Source: Polynucleobacter sp. AP-Capit-er-40B-B4 (GTDB taxonomy: Bacteria; Pseudomonadota; Gammaproteobacteria; Burkholderiales; Burkholderiaceae). From it: a DNA stretch of 64,000 bases. The position numbers were made by a program, and so were the translations under genes. Below, in pieces: positions 56,114-64,000 of the stretch. The notes below the pieces were generated by a model. The model saw only the letters and a list, made by a program, of their open reading frames with translations, was not told the origin of the DNA and made no database searches. Each line of letters starts with the position of its first letter. Position 1 is the stretch's first letter. The DNA is taken from NCBI RefSeq assembly GCF_018882245.1, contig NZ_JACVOV010000004.1:107028-171027 (forward strand). Direction: 5' to 3'.

Positions 56114-56962
56114 TTAACCGAAGCGGCCGGTTATGTAATCTTCTGTTTCTTTGCGCTTAGGCTTAATAAATATTTCGTCTGTTTTACCGTACTCAATAAG
56201 GCTACCCAAATACATATAGGCTGTGTAGTCGGATACACGGGCTGCTTGTTGCATATTATGGGTCACAATCGCGATGGTGTAATCCTTCTTCAATTCATGA
56301 ATTAACTCTTCCACCTTGCCGGTTGAGATAGGATCCAAAGCTGAAGTTGGCTCATCCAACAAAATGACTGAAGGCTTGACTGCAACTCCGCGAGCAATAC
56401 ACAAACGCTGTTGCTGGCCGCCAGAGAGAGATAAACCACTTTGATTTAATTTATCCTTTACTTCATTCCACAGGGCCGCTTTATTTAATGCCCACTCTAC
56501 GCGCTCATCCATCTCAGAGCGAGAAAGTTTTTCGTAAAGACGCACGCCAAAGGCGATATTTTCATAGATCGACATTGGGAATGGCGTTGGCTTCTGGAAA
56601 ACCATACCAATTCTTGAACGGAGCAGATTCAAATCCTGGCCCGGCTCAAGAATATTTTGTCCATAAAAGTTAATCTCACCCTCTGCACGCTGGCCTGGAT
56701 ATAGATCATACATACGGTTTAACGTTCTCAGAAGTGTCGATTTACCACAGCCAGATGGGCCAATAAAGGCTGTAACCTTACCCTGCTCAATATCTAAATT
56801 GATTTTCTTTAAGCCCTGGAATGCGCCGTAGTAAAAATTCAAATTGCGCACTTCAATAGCGTTAATGGCCGCTTGTTGCGGTTCCTGGTTTAACGTATCC
56901 ACTCTACCCCCTTGACCATCAACCTGATTTAAGTCAAACATAGTTTTCATATTACTCATCAT
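56114..56962 (-). CDS. pstB: Phosphate ABC transporter ATPase PstB
   Basis: A 282-residue ABC ATPase: Walker A GPSGCGKS (68-75), [19 protein letters not shown] signature, Walker [13 protein letters not shown]. An unusual 35-residue N-terminal extension precedes the domain ([13 protein letters not shown]). Overlaps pstA by four bases (ATGA). Confidence 0.95.
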   Translation of the reverse strand: MMSNMKTMFDLNQVDGQGGRVDTLNQEPQQAAINAIEVRNLNFYYGAFQGLKKINLDIEQGKVTAFIGPSGCGKSTLLRTLNRMYDLYPGQRAEGEINFYGQNILEPGQDLNLLRSRIGMVFQKPTPFPMSIYENIAFGVRLYEKLSRSEMDERVEWALNKAALWNEVKDKLNQSGLSLSGGQQQRLCIARGVAVKPSVILLDEPTSALDPISTGKVEELIHELKKDYTIAIVTHNMQQAARVSDYTAYMYLGSLIEYGKTDEIFIKPKRKETEDYITGRFG

Positions 56963-57825
56963 CCCTGCACCTTGTCTCGGAACACCACGCGAGCCAGGAT
57001 ATTTAACCCAAGCACTGCAAATGTAATCAGTAAAGCGCCGCCCCAGGCAAGATCAACCCAGTTGTCATAGGGGCTCATCGCAAACTGGAAAATAACAACC
57101 GGCAAATTTGCCATTGGCGCATTCATATTCGTTGAGAAGAATTGGTTATTCAGCGCCGTAAAGAGTAAAGGTGCCGTCTCACCACTCACACGAGCAAGCG
57201 CAAGCAAGATACCCGTCATCACGCCGCTCTGAGCTGCGCGCAACGTAATCATGAATGCCACTTTCCATTTTGGCGTACCAAGCGCATAAGCTGCTTCACG
57301 CAAGCTACCCGGAACCAAACGCAGCATATTTTCCGTGGTTCTAACGACCACAGGAATAGCAATTAAAGCCAACGCAATCGTGCCAGCCCAACCAGAGAAG
57401 TGACGAACTTGCGCAACTACGAATGCGTATACAAACAGACCAATGACAATAGATGGTGCGGACAACATAATGTCAGTTACAAAGCGAGTGACTGCGGCAA
57501 CCTTGCTGCGATCGCCGTATTCTGAAAGATACAAGCCAGCCAATACACCTACTGGCGTGCTGATGAGTGTGCAGCAACCAATCAACATCAAACTACCCAC
57601 AATCGCGTTAGCAAGACCGCCACCATCAGAGCCTGGCGCCGGAGTGCTATGAGTAAAGAGGTCTAAGTTAATTGAAGAAAAACCTTTGATGACCAAAACA
57701 CTAAGGATCCAAAATAAAAAAACCATCCCCAAGGCCATCGCAGCCATCGACAAAGTTAAGCCAATTTTGTTTGCACGTTTTCGACGGGCAAAAATTTCTG
57801 GATTGATATTGGTTGCCTTGTTCAT
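56959..57825 (-). CDS. pstA: Phosphate ABC transporter permease PstA
   Basis: A 288-residue permease, six membrane helices, EAA loop [26 protein letters not shown] chose ATG 57825 ([10 protein letters not shown]) because it overlaps the pstC stop as ATGA; an upstream GTG/ATG frame would extend into pstC. Characteristic [16 protein letters not shown] stretch present ([16 protein letters not shown]). Confidence 0.95.
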   Translation of the reverse strand: MNKATNINPEIFARRKRANKIGLTLSMAAMALGMVFLFWILSVLVIKGFSSINLDLFTHSTPAPGSDGGGLANAIVGSLMLIGCCTLISTPVGVLAGLYLSEYGDRSKVAAVTRFVTDIMLSAPSIVIGLFVYAFVVAQVRHFSGWAGTIALALIAIPVVVRTTENMLRLVPGSLREAAYALGTPKWKVAFMITLRAAQSGVMTGILLALARVSGETAPLLFTALNNQFFSTNMNAPMANLPVVIFQFAMSPYDNWVDLAWGGALLITFAVLGLNILARVVFRDKVQG

Positions 57826-58811
57826 GATTTCAGGCCCTGCTTCTTCTCCATATTGCTTAGCATCCACTTAGCACAGGCCAAAACAATGAAGGTGATGATG
57901 AATAGCGCAAGACCGAGGGCAAATAAAGATGAAAGATGATTACCTGCTTCAGCTTCACCGAATTCGTTTGCTAATGTAGATGCAATCGATGTGCCCGGAG
58001 CGAATAAAGATGGTGACAGGCGCTGTGCATTGCCGATAACAAAGGTCACAGCCATGGTTTCACCCAGGGCACGACCCAAACCCAGCATTACGCCACCAAT
58101 AACCCCTGCCTTGGTATATGGCAATACAACATTCTTAACGACTTCCCAGGTTGTACAACCAATCCCGTATGCAGACTCCTTTAGAACCGGCGGGACAATC
58201 TCAAACACGTCGCGCATCACTGAAGCGATGAATGGAAGAATCATCATTGCCAAAATGAGTCCGGCACAGAGGACACCAATACCATTGAACGCGCCAGAGA
58301 ATAGGATTCCCAATCCAGGAACCTTACCCAAAGTAGCTGCAAGTGCTGGCTGAACATAGTCAGCAAACAACGGTGCAAAAATAAATAGGCCAAACATTCC
58401 ATAAATAATAGAAGGCACTGCAGCCAACAACTCTACCGCTGTACCAAGGGGTCTGCGTAAAGGACCCGGGCAAAGTTCGGTCAAAAAGACGGCAATACCA
58501 AAGCTTAAGGGAACGGCAATGACCAAAGCGATGATGGATGTAACCAAGGTTCCGTAGATCGCAATCAAGCCACCAAACTCACCATTTACGATATCCCACT
58601 CTTGGGTAAAGAAAAAACCAATACCAAAAGTATGTAGGGCTGGCCACGCATTAATCACGAGAGAGATGATGATTCCCAAGAGGGCAATTAAGACGCTGCA
58701 AGCAAAAAACTGGGTAATGCCATGAAACAAGAAATCCTGCACACGCTGGATCTTGGCGATCCTGAGCGCCTGAGGCGTTGGGGCGGAATGAGACTGGGCG
58801 TTATCTATCAT
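57822..58811 (-). CDS. pstC: Phosphate ABC transporter permease PstC
   Basis: A 329-residue permease: [58 protein letters not shown], and the EAA loop [25 protein letters not shown]. Start ATG 58811 used; GTG 58820 adds three residues. It follows pstS after 83 bases that contain a stem-loop. Confidence 0.95.
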   Translation of the reverse strand: MIDNAQSHSAPTPQALRIAKIQRVQDFLFHGITQFFACSVLIALLGIIISLVINAWPALHTFGIGFFFTQEWDIVNGEFGGLIAIYGTLVTSIIALVIAVPLSFGIAVFLTELCPGPLRRPLGTAVELLAAVPSIIYGMFGLFIFAPLFADYVQPALAATLGKVPGLGILFSGAFNGIGVLCAGLILAMMILPFIASVMRDVFEIVPPVLKESAYGIGCTTWEVVKNVVLPYTKAGVIGGVMLGLGRALGETMAVTFVIGNAQRLSPSLFAPGTSIASTLANEFGEAEAGNHLSSLFALGLALFIITFIVLACAKWMLSNMEKKQGLKS

Positions 58812-58835
58812 AATTCGCACATATTTAAACAGCCA

Positions 58836-58861
58836 AACAGCCCCACCTTAGTGGAGCTGTT
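58836..58861. terminator. Stem-loop between pstS and pstC
   Basis: AACAGCCCCAC-CTTA-GTGGAGCTGTT, 11 pairs with one mismatch. The minus-strand RNA is followed by TTGGCTGTTT, a poor T-run, so it probably lowers read-through and protects the pstS 3' end rather than stopping the operon fully. Confidence 0.55.
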
Positions 58862-58894
58862 TGTTTTTGGTAAAAACTGGCAGATTAGCAAAAT

Positions 58895-59917
58895 TTACTT
58901 AGTTGCAATCTTGGTAAACACATTCTTACGAATGAAGTCAGTAGTTTTGTCTGGCATTGGAACGTAGTCTAAATCTTCAGCCATCTTCTTGCCATCTTTA
59001 AAGGCAAAGTCAAAGAACTTAATAACTTCCGCTACGTTAGCTTTATTTTCTGGGTTCTTGTAGATCAAGATAAAAGAGGCGCCTGTGATTGGCCATGATT
59101 TAGCACCAGGAGCATTCGTAATAAATGTACCCATTCCTGGAATCGCAGCCCAATCTGTACTTGCAGCAGCCGCAGCAAAGGTCAGGTCATCTGGAGCCAC
59201 AAATTGACCATCTTTGTTCTTCATGGAAATGAAGGTCATTTTGTTTTTCTTTGCGTAGGCATACTCAACATATCCAACTGAGTTTTTTACACGGGTTACG
59301 TTTGCTGCTACACCTTCGTTACCTTTGCCACCTACCGTAGAAGCGGCAGGCCACTTAACAGAAGCGCCGGCACCCACTGAGTCTTTAAATAAAGAGCTTG
59401 TTTTAGCCAAGTAATCAGTAAAGATTGCTGTTGTACCTGAACCGTCAGCACGTACAACTACAGTAATGGGACCGCTAGGAATCTTGACACCAGGATTCAT
59501 GATAGCGATACGCTTATCACCCCAATCAGAAATTACACCCTGGAAGATGTCTGCCAAAGTTGGGCCATCTAACTTGATCTCGCCTGGCTTTACACCGTCA
59601 ACGTTAATCACTGGCACTACACCGCCAATAATTACTGGGAACTGAACTAAACCATCTTTTTCTAAGTCGTCAAACTTCACTGGATTATCGGTCGCGCCAA
59701 AATCTACTGTTTTAGCTTTGATCTGTTTGATGCCACCGGAAGATCCAATGGATTGGTAATTTAAATTAGAGCCTGTCTTAGCTTTATAAGCTTCTGCCCA
59801 TTTTGCATAAATTGGATATGGGAAGGTTGCGCCAGCACCGGTCATATCCACTGCAAATGCCGCTGGTGCAAGTGAAATTGCGCCTATTACTAGGGCTTTT
59901 TTTAGAAAAGATTTCAT
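58895..59917 (-). CDS. pstS: Phosphate-binding protein PstS
   Basis: A 340-residue periplasmic phosphate-binding protein. Signal peptide (KALVIGAISLAPAAFA, cleavage before VDMTGAG), then GAGATFPYPIYAKWAEAY, YQSIGSSGGIKQIKAKTVDFGATDNP (phosphate site), VVRADGSGTTAIFTDYL. Start ATG 59917 (MKSFLKK) fits the signal peptide; upstream frame would add ten residues. Headed by a strong Pho box. First gene of pstSCAB-phoUBR. Confidence 0.97.
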   Translation of the reverse strand: MKSFLKKALVIGAISLAPAAFAVDMTGAGATFPYPIYAKWAEAYKAKTGSNLNYQSIGSSGGIKQIKAKTVDFGATDNPVKFDDLEKDGLVQFPVIIGGVVPVINVDGVKPGEIKLDGPTLADIFQGVISDWGDKRIAIMNPGVKIPSGPITVVVRADGSGTTAIFTDYLAKTSSLFKDSVGAGASVKWPAASTVGGKGNEGVAANVTRVKNSVGYVEYAYAKKNKMTFISMKNKDGQFVAPDDLTFAAAAASTDWAAIPGMGTFITNAPGAKSWPITGASFILIYKNPENKANVAEVIKFFDFAFKDGKKMAEDLDYVPMPDKTTDFIRKNVFTKIATK

Positions 59918-59978
59918 TTGGTCAGTCCTTACATTAAATATGCGCAACGGCGCGATATAAGAACGATACGGCGGGAAT

Positions 59979-59996
59979 ATGACGGTTATATGACAG
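59979..59996 (-). promoter_or_regulatory. Pho box upstream of pstS
   Basis: Minus strand: CTGTCAT-ATAA-CCGTCAT, a nearly perfect PhoB site (7 and 6 of 7), 62 bases before the pstS ATG. A weaker third heptamer (CCGCCGT, 59968-59974) follows at the same spacing. It is the reference box for judging the others in this window. Confidence 0.88.
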
Positions 59997-60147
59997 TCCT
60001 AAAACCCCCATTTTTCGAGGTCTATGGCAATCTAAACTGCATTGGGATGCAAAAACACCCGGAGAAATCATGCAAAATGCCCAGCAACCAGGAGCAAGAA
60101 AAATAGGCGCTCAGAGCAATCCTAAGCGCTCAAATTTAACCCCTAAT

Positions 60148-60175
60148 ACTTAAGACTTAAGACTTAAAACTTAAA
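60148..60175. repeat. Four-copy 7-base tandem repeat at the autotransporter stop
   Basis: ACTTAAG ACTTAAG ACTTAAA ACTTAAA, covering the last codons (encoding the final Phe-Lys-Phe) and stop of the autotransporter gene on the minus strand. A repeat unit not divisible by three can shift frame if the copy number changes. Confidence 0.8.
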
Positions 60176-62494
60176 TCTAAGCTCTGCACCGCCACCGTAT
60201 TCTTGACCGTAGGTATTAAAAGAAGCAACAGCACCAATACGGGCAGAGACATCCTTGGTAATGCCACCCTGAATACCCAAACCCACCATATTGGAAACCG
60301 GGCCCATATTGGCGCCAACTTGAGAAAAGGAGCCAGTTGGGCCAGTAGCGGTAATCGAATGAGCGGCATTGCTGTTGGCAAACCAATCGTAGCCCAGCTT
60401 ATAGAAACCAATTAGGGAGAGTGGGTCATTGGCACCCTTGAGTAAGGGGTAAATAAAATCCAATCCAGCAAAAGTCACTGCTGTGTATGCAGTTGCTGAA
60501 GAAATGCCGTAATTAAAAATTGAGTTTCCGTTTTGTTCTGTTGCTCCACCCATCCATAACTGAGAATAAGATACGCCAACAAATGGAGAGAGCGTGAAAT
60601 CTTGCGCCTGATAAGCCTTAGCCAACTTCGCAGCACCATATACACCATTTGATTTATAGGAGCTCGTAGCATTACTACCTGCAATCACCCCTACATCAGG
60701 CATGCTACGGTTTGCATTGGTATCGCCATACATATAACCTAAGGCACCGGAGAGCTTAACTTGCGCATCAAAATTTCTAGCGCCGTACAGACCGGCATAA
60801 AAGTTGGTGGTGTTGAAATTTTGAGTGACCTGCTGACTCTCGGTCATTGAGGTTGTGCCAGTTCCAGCAAAGACACCATAACCCCCTTCTTTGCTACGAC
60901 TAATATCGCCGCCAATAATCAGATCATAAAGGTTGTAACCAAAACCAGAGAGGTTGTTATTGTTATTTACAGTGCCCTTTACTGCCGCCGCATCTGCCCA
61001 GACGTATCTGCCTTCATCATCCTGATAAACCTTAGTTGAAGGAGAGGCACTCACCGGCGCATGAATCCGATCCATCACTGTATTGATGATGTGTGCCATC
61101 TGCTCAAGACCAATGGTCATATTGGAGGAGTAACCCTCGGCATGAACTTGCGCAAGGGTTGCAGCCTGTTCTGGTGTAAGGGTTGGAATAATTTGACTGA
61201 ATAGTGCCTGATTTGCGCCAAACATTGCAGCTCCAGCCGCACTGAGATTCACCATAAAATCTTTGGAGCCTGTATAGGCCGCAGTAATAGATTTGGCTAA
61301 ATTTTGACCGGAACTGCCATTAACTACAGGCGTAGCTACTGCCGAGGTTCTGGCTAACAAGTCCCACTTGTCTACACCCGCCTGCTTTCCTAAATTCCAA
61401 CTAGTTGTAACAAATGCCCCTCCATAAGTACCGCTTTTTTTGGAAATATTTGCAGTTGGAATACCACTTAAAACATCGACATAGATTTTTGTTGTGGACG
61501 GAGCAAGAGATGATCTAGGATCAATGCCGAAGTTTGTTACACCACTCCCTAGACTGGCAACTGATAACTTGCCATAGGAAGTGGCATCAGTAATGATAAT
61601 GTTGTAATTAGTTGGCAGTGCGCCAACATAAGTCAGGTTTGACTGCGCATTATTGAGCGTCTTAATGAGGCCATTATTTTCAATTCCATAACCTGTAAAT
61701 CCAAAGCCTGTGCTGCCAGCAATATTTCCTAAGTTGTTAATAGTCGATATCGTGCCCCAGTTACGAATTGAGTTATAGCAAGTAAGTCCATTACAGGCGC
61801 CAGTCCGAATATCTCCACCAGAATTATTGTTAATAACATTGACAGTACTGCCTGTGCCAACAAGGATGCCGGCATCCTGTCCGCCATTTATCGAGCCGCT
61901 ATTGCTAATAGTTCCTATCGATGCAGTATTTGAACCAGATGCCGTATCAAGATAAATTGCGCCAGCGGAACCATTAATAGCACCAGAATTATTGATAGTG
62001 CCAATGGATGTCGATCCGCCGGCCGTTGACATAAAGATACCTTGGGCGATCGCATTATTCCCATTGTTGTAAATGGAGCCGGTGTTATTTATTGTTGTAA
62101 TACTTCCAGAGCCGGTAAGTTGAATGGCATATAGAGCTCCATTGATTTGAGACGCATTATTGAGATTTTTTACAACTGCTGTTCCATCCACCTGAATACC
62201 GCTTGTATTAGTGGTTTGACCCTGAATTAGGCTTGAGTTGTTTAGATTTTCAACTGTCGCATTCTGAATTAATAGCGCAGGGTTTGTCAGCCAAGCAGTA
62301 GTTCCGACATAAGCTCCAGACTGAATAGCTACCTCAGATTTATTGGAAGAAATGACTACGTTTGGGCAATTTGTTCCTGTGATAGAAACCGGGTCACCAC
62401 TGGTAGAGCATTGTGCAAAGGCAGCATTAAATGCACCTACCCCTACAAGAAAAATACAAAACTTAATAACAAATGGGGTAATTTTTGATGGCAT
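60164..62494 (-). CDS. Autotransporter (type V secretion) protein
   Basis: A 776-residue surface protein. Signal peptide (KFCIFLVGVGAFNAAFA), then a passenger of about 350 residues in Asn/Gly/Ser-rich repeats (INNSGAING, TISNSGSINGG, INNTGSIYNN) typical of a right-handed beta-helix, a linker, and a C-terminal beta-barrel (about 500-776; YVWADAAAVKGTVNN, GYMYGDTNANRS, LGIQGGITKDVSARIGAVASFNTYGQEYGGGAELRFKF) ending in Phe, the assembly signal. A CSTSGDPVSITGTNCPN loop near the mature N-terminus has two Cys. Passenger function unknown. Four bases after the lipoprotein gene. Confidence 0.87.
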   Translation of the reverse strand: MPSKITPFVIKFCIFLVGVGAFNAAFAQCSTSGDPVSITGTNCPNVVISSNKSEVAIQSGAYVGTTAWLTNPALLIQNATVENLNNSSLIQGQTTNTSGIQVDGTAVVKNLNNASQINGALYAIQLTGSGSITTINNTGSIYNNGNNAIAQGIFMSTAGGSTSIGTINNSGAINGSAGAIYLDTASGSNTASIGTISNSGSINGGQDAGILVGTGSTVNVINNNSGGDIRTGACNGLTCYNSIRNWGTISTINNLGNIAGSTGFGFTGYGIENNGLIKTLNNAQSNLTYVGALPTNYNIIITDATSYGKLSVASLGSGVTNFGIDPRSSLAPSTTKIYVDVLSGIPTANISKKSGTYGGAFVTTSWNLGKQAGVDKWDLLARTSAVATPVVNGSSGQNLAKSITAAYTGSKDFMVNLSAAGAAMFGANQALFSQIIPTLTPEQAATLAQVHAEGYSSNMTIGLEQMAHIINTVMDRIHAPVSASPSTKVYQDDEGRYVWADAAAVKGTVNNNNNLSGFGYNLYDLIIGGDISRSKEGGYGVFAGTGTTSMTESQQVTQNFNTTNFYAGLYGARNFDAQVKLSGALGYMYGDTNANRSMPDVGVIAGSNATSSYKSNGVYGAAKLAKAYQAQDFTLSPFVGVSYSQLWMGGATEQNGNSIFNYGISSATAYTAVTFAGLDFIYPLLKGANDPLSLIGFYKLGYDWFANSNAAHSITATGPTGSFSQVGANMGPVSNMVGLGIQGGITKDVSARIGAVASFNTYGQEYGGGAELRFKF

Positions 62495-62497
62495 TGA

Positions 62498-62875
62498 TTA
62501 CTCGTTTTTAAATACATTAACCGTTCCACCACAAGCGGCAAAACACTGTCTATAGGATTCGTCGCACTGCCAATTATTGGCATGCGCTTGACAATACATG
62601 CCGTTGGGATTGCACTTCTTTACATCATCATGACTTTGCGCTCGATTGACGCAAGCCTGATAGTTCAAATGGTTCTGCTGTTGGCAGCTATTTACACTGT
62701 TCTGAGCTTGTTGCTGCATGCTGTTGTAACAAACCTGCTTAGTGGACATACATTGCATTGCGCAGGTTTTGCCATGCTCTGTTGGTGGTGCAATGTATTC
62801 GTAGCGATAGGTGGTACAGGAAGCTAAGGCGATCAATGCCGCCAGGCCAAAGAATATGCTCTTCAAGTTCTTCAT
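62498..62875 (-). CDS. Cysteine-rich lipoprotein
   Basis: A 125-residue lipoprotein: lipobox LASC (Cys20), then ten more cysteines, spaced roughly as CxxxC or single residues in the mature part (KTCAMQCMS, QVCYNS, NSCQQQ, QACVNR, KKCNPNGMYCQ, WQCDESYRQCFAACGG). Five disulfides could form. Unknown family. It is immediately upstream of the autotransporter and likely assists or decorates it. Confidence 0.75.
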   Translation of the reverse strand: MKNLKSIFFGLAALIALASCTTYRYEYIAPPTEHGKTCAMQCMSTKQVCYNSMQQQAQNSVNSCQQQNHLNYQACVNRAQSHDDVKKCNPNGMYCQAHANNWQCDESYRQCFAACGGTVNVFKNE

Positions 62876-62880
62876 TTTGT

Positions 62881-62911
62881 TAACATGTTATCAATTATAG
62901 GCATAATTATG
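62881..62911. promoter_or_regulatory. Palindromes between the TetR gene and the autotransporter operon
   Basis: Two 10-base perfect palindromes: TAACATGTTA (62881-62890) and CATAATTATG (62902-62911), in the 64-base divergent gap. They are candidate operators for the TetR-like protein at 62940. Confidence 0.4.
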
Positions 62912-62939
62912 ACATACCAACCTTACTCTTTTAGGTGAA

Positions 62940-63521
62940 ATGACAGACTCCAGCACTTCGAGAAGCGAAAAGAATCAGCTACGACTTAAACAAGTGGTAG
63001 GTGTAGCTCATCGCCTGTTTGAAAGCCGCGGCTTCGAAAAAGTTGGGATGCGTGAAATAGCTGAAGCGGCCTCCATGAGTCCGATGCAGGTATATCGACT
63101 TGGTCTAGATAAACAAGATCTATTGGCTGAAGTGATTTACCAAGTCAACGAGGAAGTCATTAGCAAGATAAAGCCATTTACAGCTACAAAACATAAGGAC
63201 CCAGTAACTTTTATCGAGAGCTATTTATTGGATCTATACAAACAAGATGTAGCCATTAAGACTATTCGCAAAGAAGGTGCTGCATTTGGTTGGCTTTGGT
63301 CAGGGAAGTATGAAGCGTTGATCTTTGGACAAGTGATGCAAATGATTCAACCCATTGCGGATGCCTTAACTCACTTTGAATATGATGAAATCGAGGCGCG
63401 TTGTTATGCAATTTGGTCGCTCTACTATGTGGGATATCGAAATGCCGTCATGAATAACGCCAATGCGCAAGCATGCTTAGATGGCATTAAGCCCAGCTTA
63501 CAAATTAATCTTAGGAAATAG
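62940..63521 (+). CDS. TetR family transcriptional regulator
   Basis: A 193-residue repressor-type protein: N-terminal helix-turn-helix (VGVAHRLFESRGFEKVGMREIAEAASMSPMQVYRLGLDKQDLL, residues about 20-65) and a helical ligand domain. Target inferred from position: divergent from the lipoprotein-autotransporter pair and 5 bases before a small secreted protein gene. Ligand unknown. Confidence 0.85.
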   Translation: MTDSSTSRSEKNQLRLKQVVGVAHRLFESRGFEKVGMREIAEAASMSPMQVYRLGLDKQDLLAEVIYQVNEEVISKIKPFTATKHKDPVTFIESYLLDLYKQDVAIKTIRKEGAAFGWLWSGKYEALIFGQVMQMIQPIADALTHFEYDEIEARCYAIWSLYYVGYRNAVMNNANAQACLDGIKPSLQINLRK

Positions 63522-63525
63522 ATTG

Positions 63526-63870
63526 ATGAAGAATTTAATGTATCTGTACGTAGCGCTATTACTTGCACTTCAGCCTAGTCTGAGTAGCGCTTTAGAGAAG
63601 CCTGAAGGTGTTGTGTACTGCCACGGTAAGACTGTGGTGGAATATCGCCTAATTAATCCAGAGAAGAATGGCACTGCATCTGATGTTGATTTAACGGTCA
63701 ATGGCAAGACAGCGCGCTATATGACTGCTTATTCATGGTTTGGCTCAAACCAAGCAATACCTAAGGGTTTTCTATTTGCCATTTTGGGCGAAAAACAATT
63801 TGATCCATTGTTGGTATTTGATGGGCACCTTCTGGATGCAAAGAAGAACAAATACCTCAAATGTAATTAA
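63526..63870 (+). CDS. Small exported protein of unknown function
   Basis: A 114-residue protein with a signal peptide (MYLYVALLLALQPSLSSA) and a mature part with two cysteines (VVYCHGKTVVEYRL and the C-terminal KCN). I do not recognise it. ATG 63526, four bases after the TetR stop, is used since it begins the signal peptide; an in-frame ATG 45 bases upstream overlaps the TetR gene. Confidence 0.65.
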   Translation: MKNLMYLYVALLLALQPSLSSALEKPEGVVYCHGKTVVEYRLINPEKNGTASDVDLTVNGKTARYMTAYSWFGSNQAIPKGFLFAILGEKQFDPLLVFDGHLLDAKKNKYLKCN

Positions 63871-63874
63871 TGAT

Positions 63875-64000
63875 TGAACTGACCTGATTTTTAGTACCAC
63901 TCCCAAAGAGAGGATTTTTGATAATCTTCACCTTAAAGGAGTGCTAAATATGGCAAAAGGCCAACGTCTTAAACCCGAGCAAATCGTCACCTTATTGCGT
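63875..64000 (+). mobile_element. Left end of an IS3-family insertion sequence (partial)
   Basis: From TGAACTGACC (63875), a TG-started probable left inverted repeat, to the window edge. About 75 bases later an IS3 OrfA start is seen. The right end is outside the window, so ends and target duplication cannot be confirmed. Confidence 0.55.
63950..64000 (+). CDS. IS3-family transposase OrfA, N-terminal fragment
   Basis: Only 17 codons are visible: MAKGQRLKPEQIVTLLR. The KGxRxxPEQIVxLLR opening is typical of OrfA (helix-turn-helix protein) of IS3-family elements. AAGGA ribosome-binding site lies upstream. Continues beyond the window. Confidence 0.75.
   Translation, partial: MAKGQRLKPEQIVTLLR

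Noticed and set aside
60049..60106. A 19-codon frame starting MQKHPEKSCKM in the gap before pstS
   Set aside because: Very short, no clear family, and the region is better explained as promoter and 3' region of the autotransporter operon.

Overview
The window reads as chromosome of a free-living betaproteobacterium of the Burkholderiales. Gene content and order (nusA-rimP next to rluB-scpB, yejABEF, a DUF3422 protein, Bug/TctC and TAXI binding proteins, flavocytochrome c sulfide dehydrogenase, a compact phosphate operon) and the moderate GC fit the freshwater genus Polynucleobacter best; this is inference from memory of protein families, not a database match. Coding density is very high, many starts overlap the preceding stop (ATGA or TAATG), no gap exceeds about 220 bases, and I found no tRNA, rRNA or CRISPR.

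Layout. 1-3.7 kb: the start of the nusA operon (rimP-nusA, with a structured leader), then rluB and scpB, all minus. 3.8-11.2 kb: a patatin lipoprotein, an NlpC/P60 protein lacking its catalytic cysteine, and the peptide importer yejABEF. 11.2-17.6 kb: a plus-strand run fabI-chrA, then a MaoC-like hydratase, an MmgE/PrpD protein, a CitE-like lyase and a TctC binding protein that together resemble a small C5/C6 organic-acid pathway. 17.6-22.9 kb: envelope genes (Rap1a/Tai-like, DUF3300, and a three-gene GT39/sialidase-like/membrane cassette). 23-34 kb: sulfide dehydrogenase, DUF3422, an orphan TAXI protein, pirin, an altronate-dehydratase-like enzyme, cbpAM, uup. 34-43 kb: ompW behind two perfect FNR boxes, hemN, and assorted conserved small proteins.

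43.5-60 kb is the most coherent part: a phosphate-stress island. It holds pstSCAB-phoU-phoBR, an exopolyphosphatase, two convergent polyphosphate kinases (PPK2), a PlcP-like phospholipase plus a glycosyltransferase (phospholipid-to-glycolipid replacement), diacylglycerol kinase, and two acyltransferases that look like the two halves of ornithine-lipid synthesis. Candidate Pho boxes (CTGTCAT-like heptamers at 11-base spacing) precede pstS, plcP, the lysine-rich gene/PPK2 pair, the second PPK2, ppx and a small GDCCxxC protein. Three proteins in or beside the island carry long lysine-rich tails; one is translationally coupled to a PPK2, one fuses a histone-H1-like tail to a YbjN-like domain. I suggest they may bind polyphosphate or DNA.

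60.1-64 kb is accessory-like: an autotransporter with a cysteine-rich lipoprotein, a divergent TetR regulator with palindromic operator candidates, a secreted protein of unknown role, and the left end of an IS3-family insertion sequence that runs off the window.
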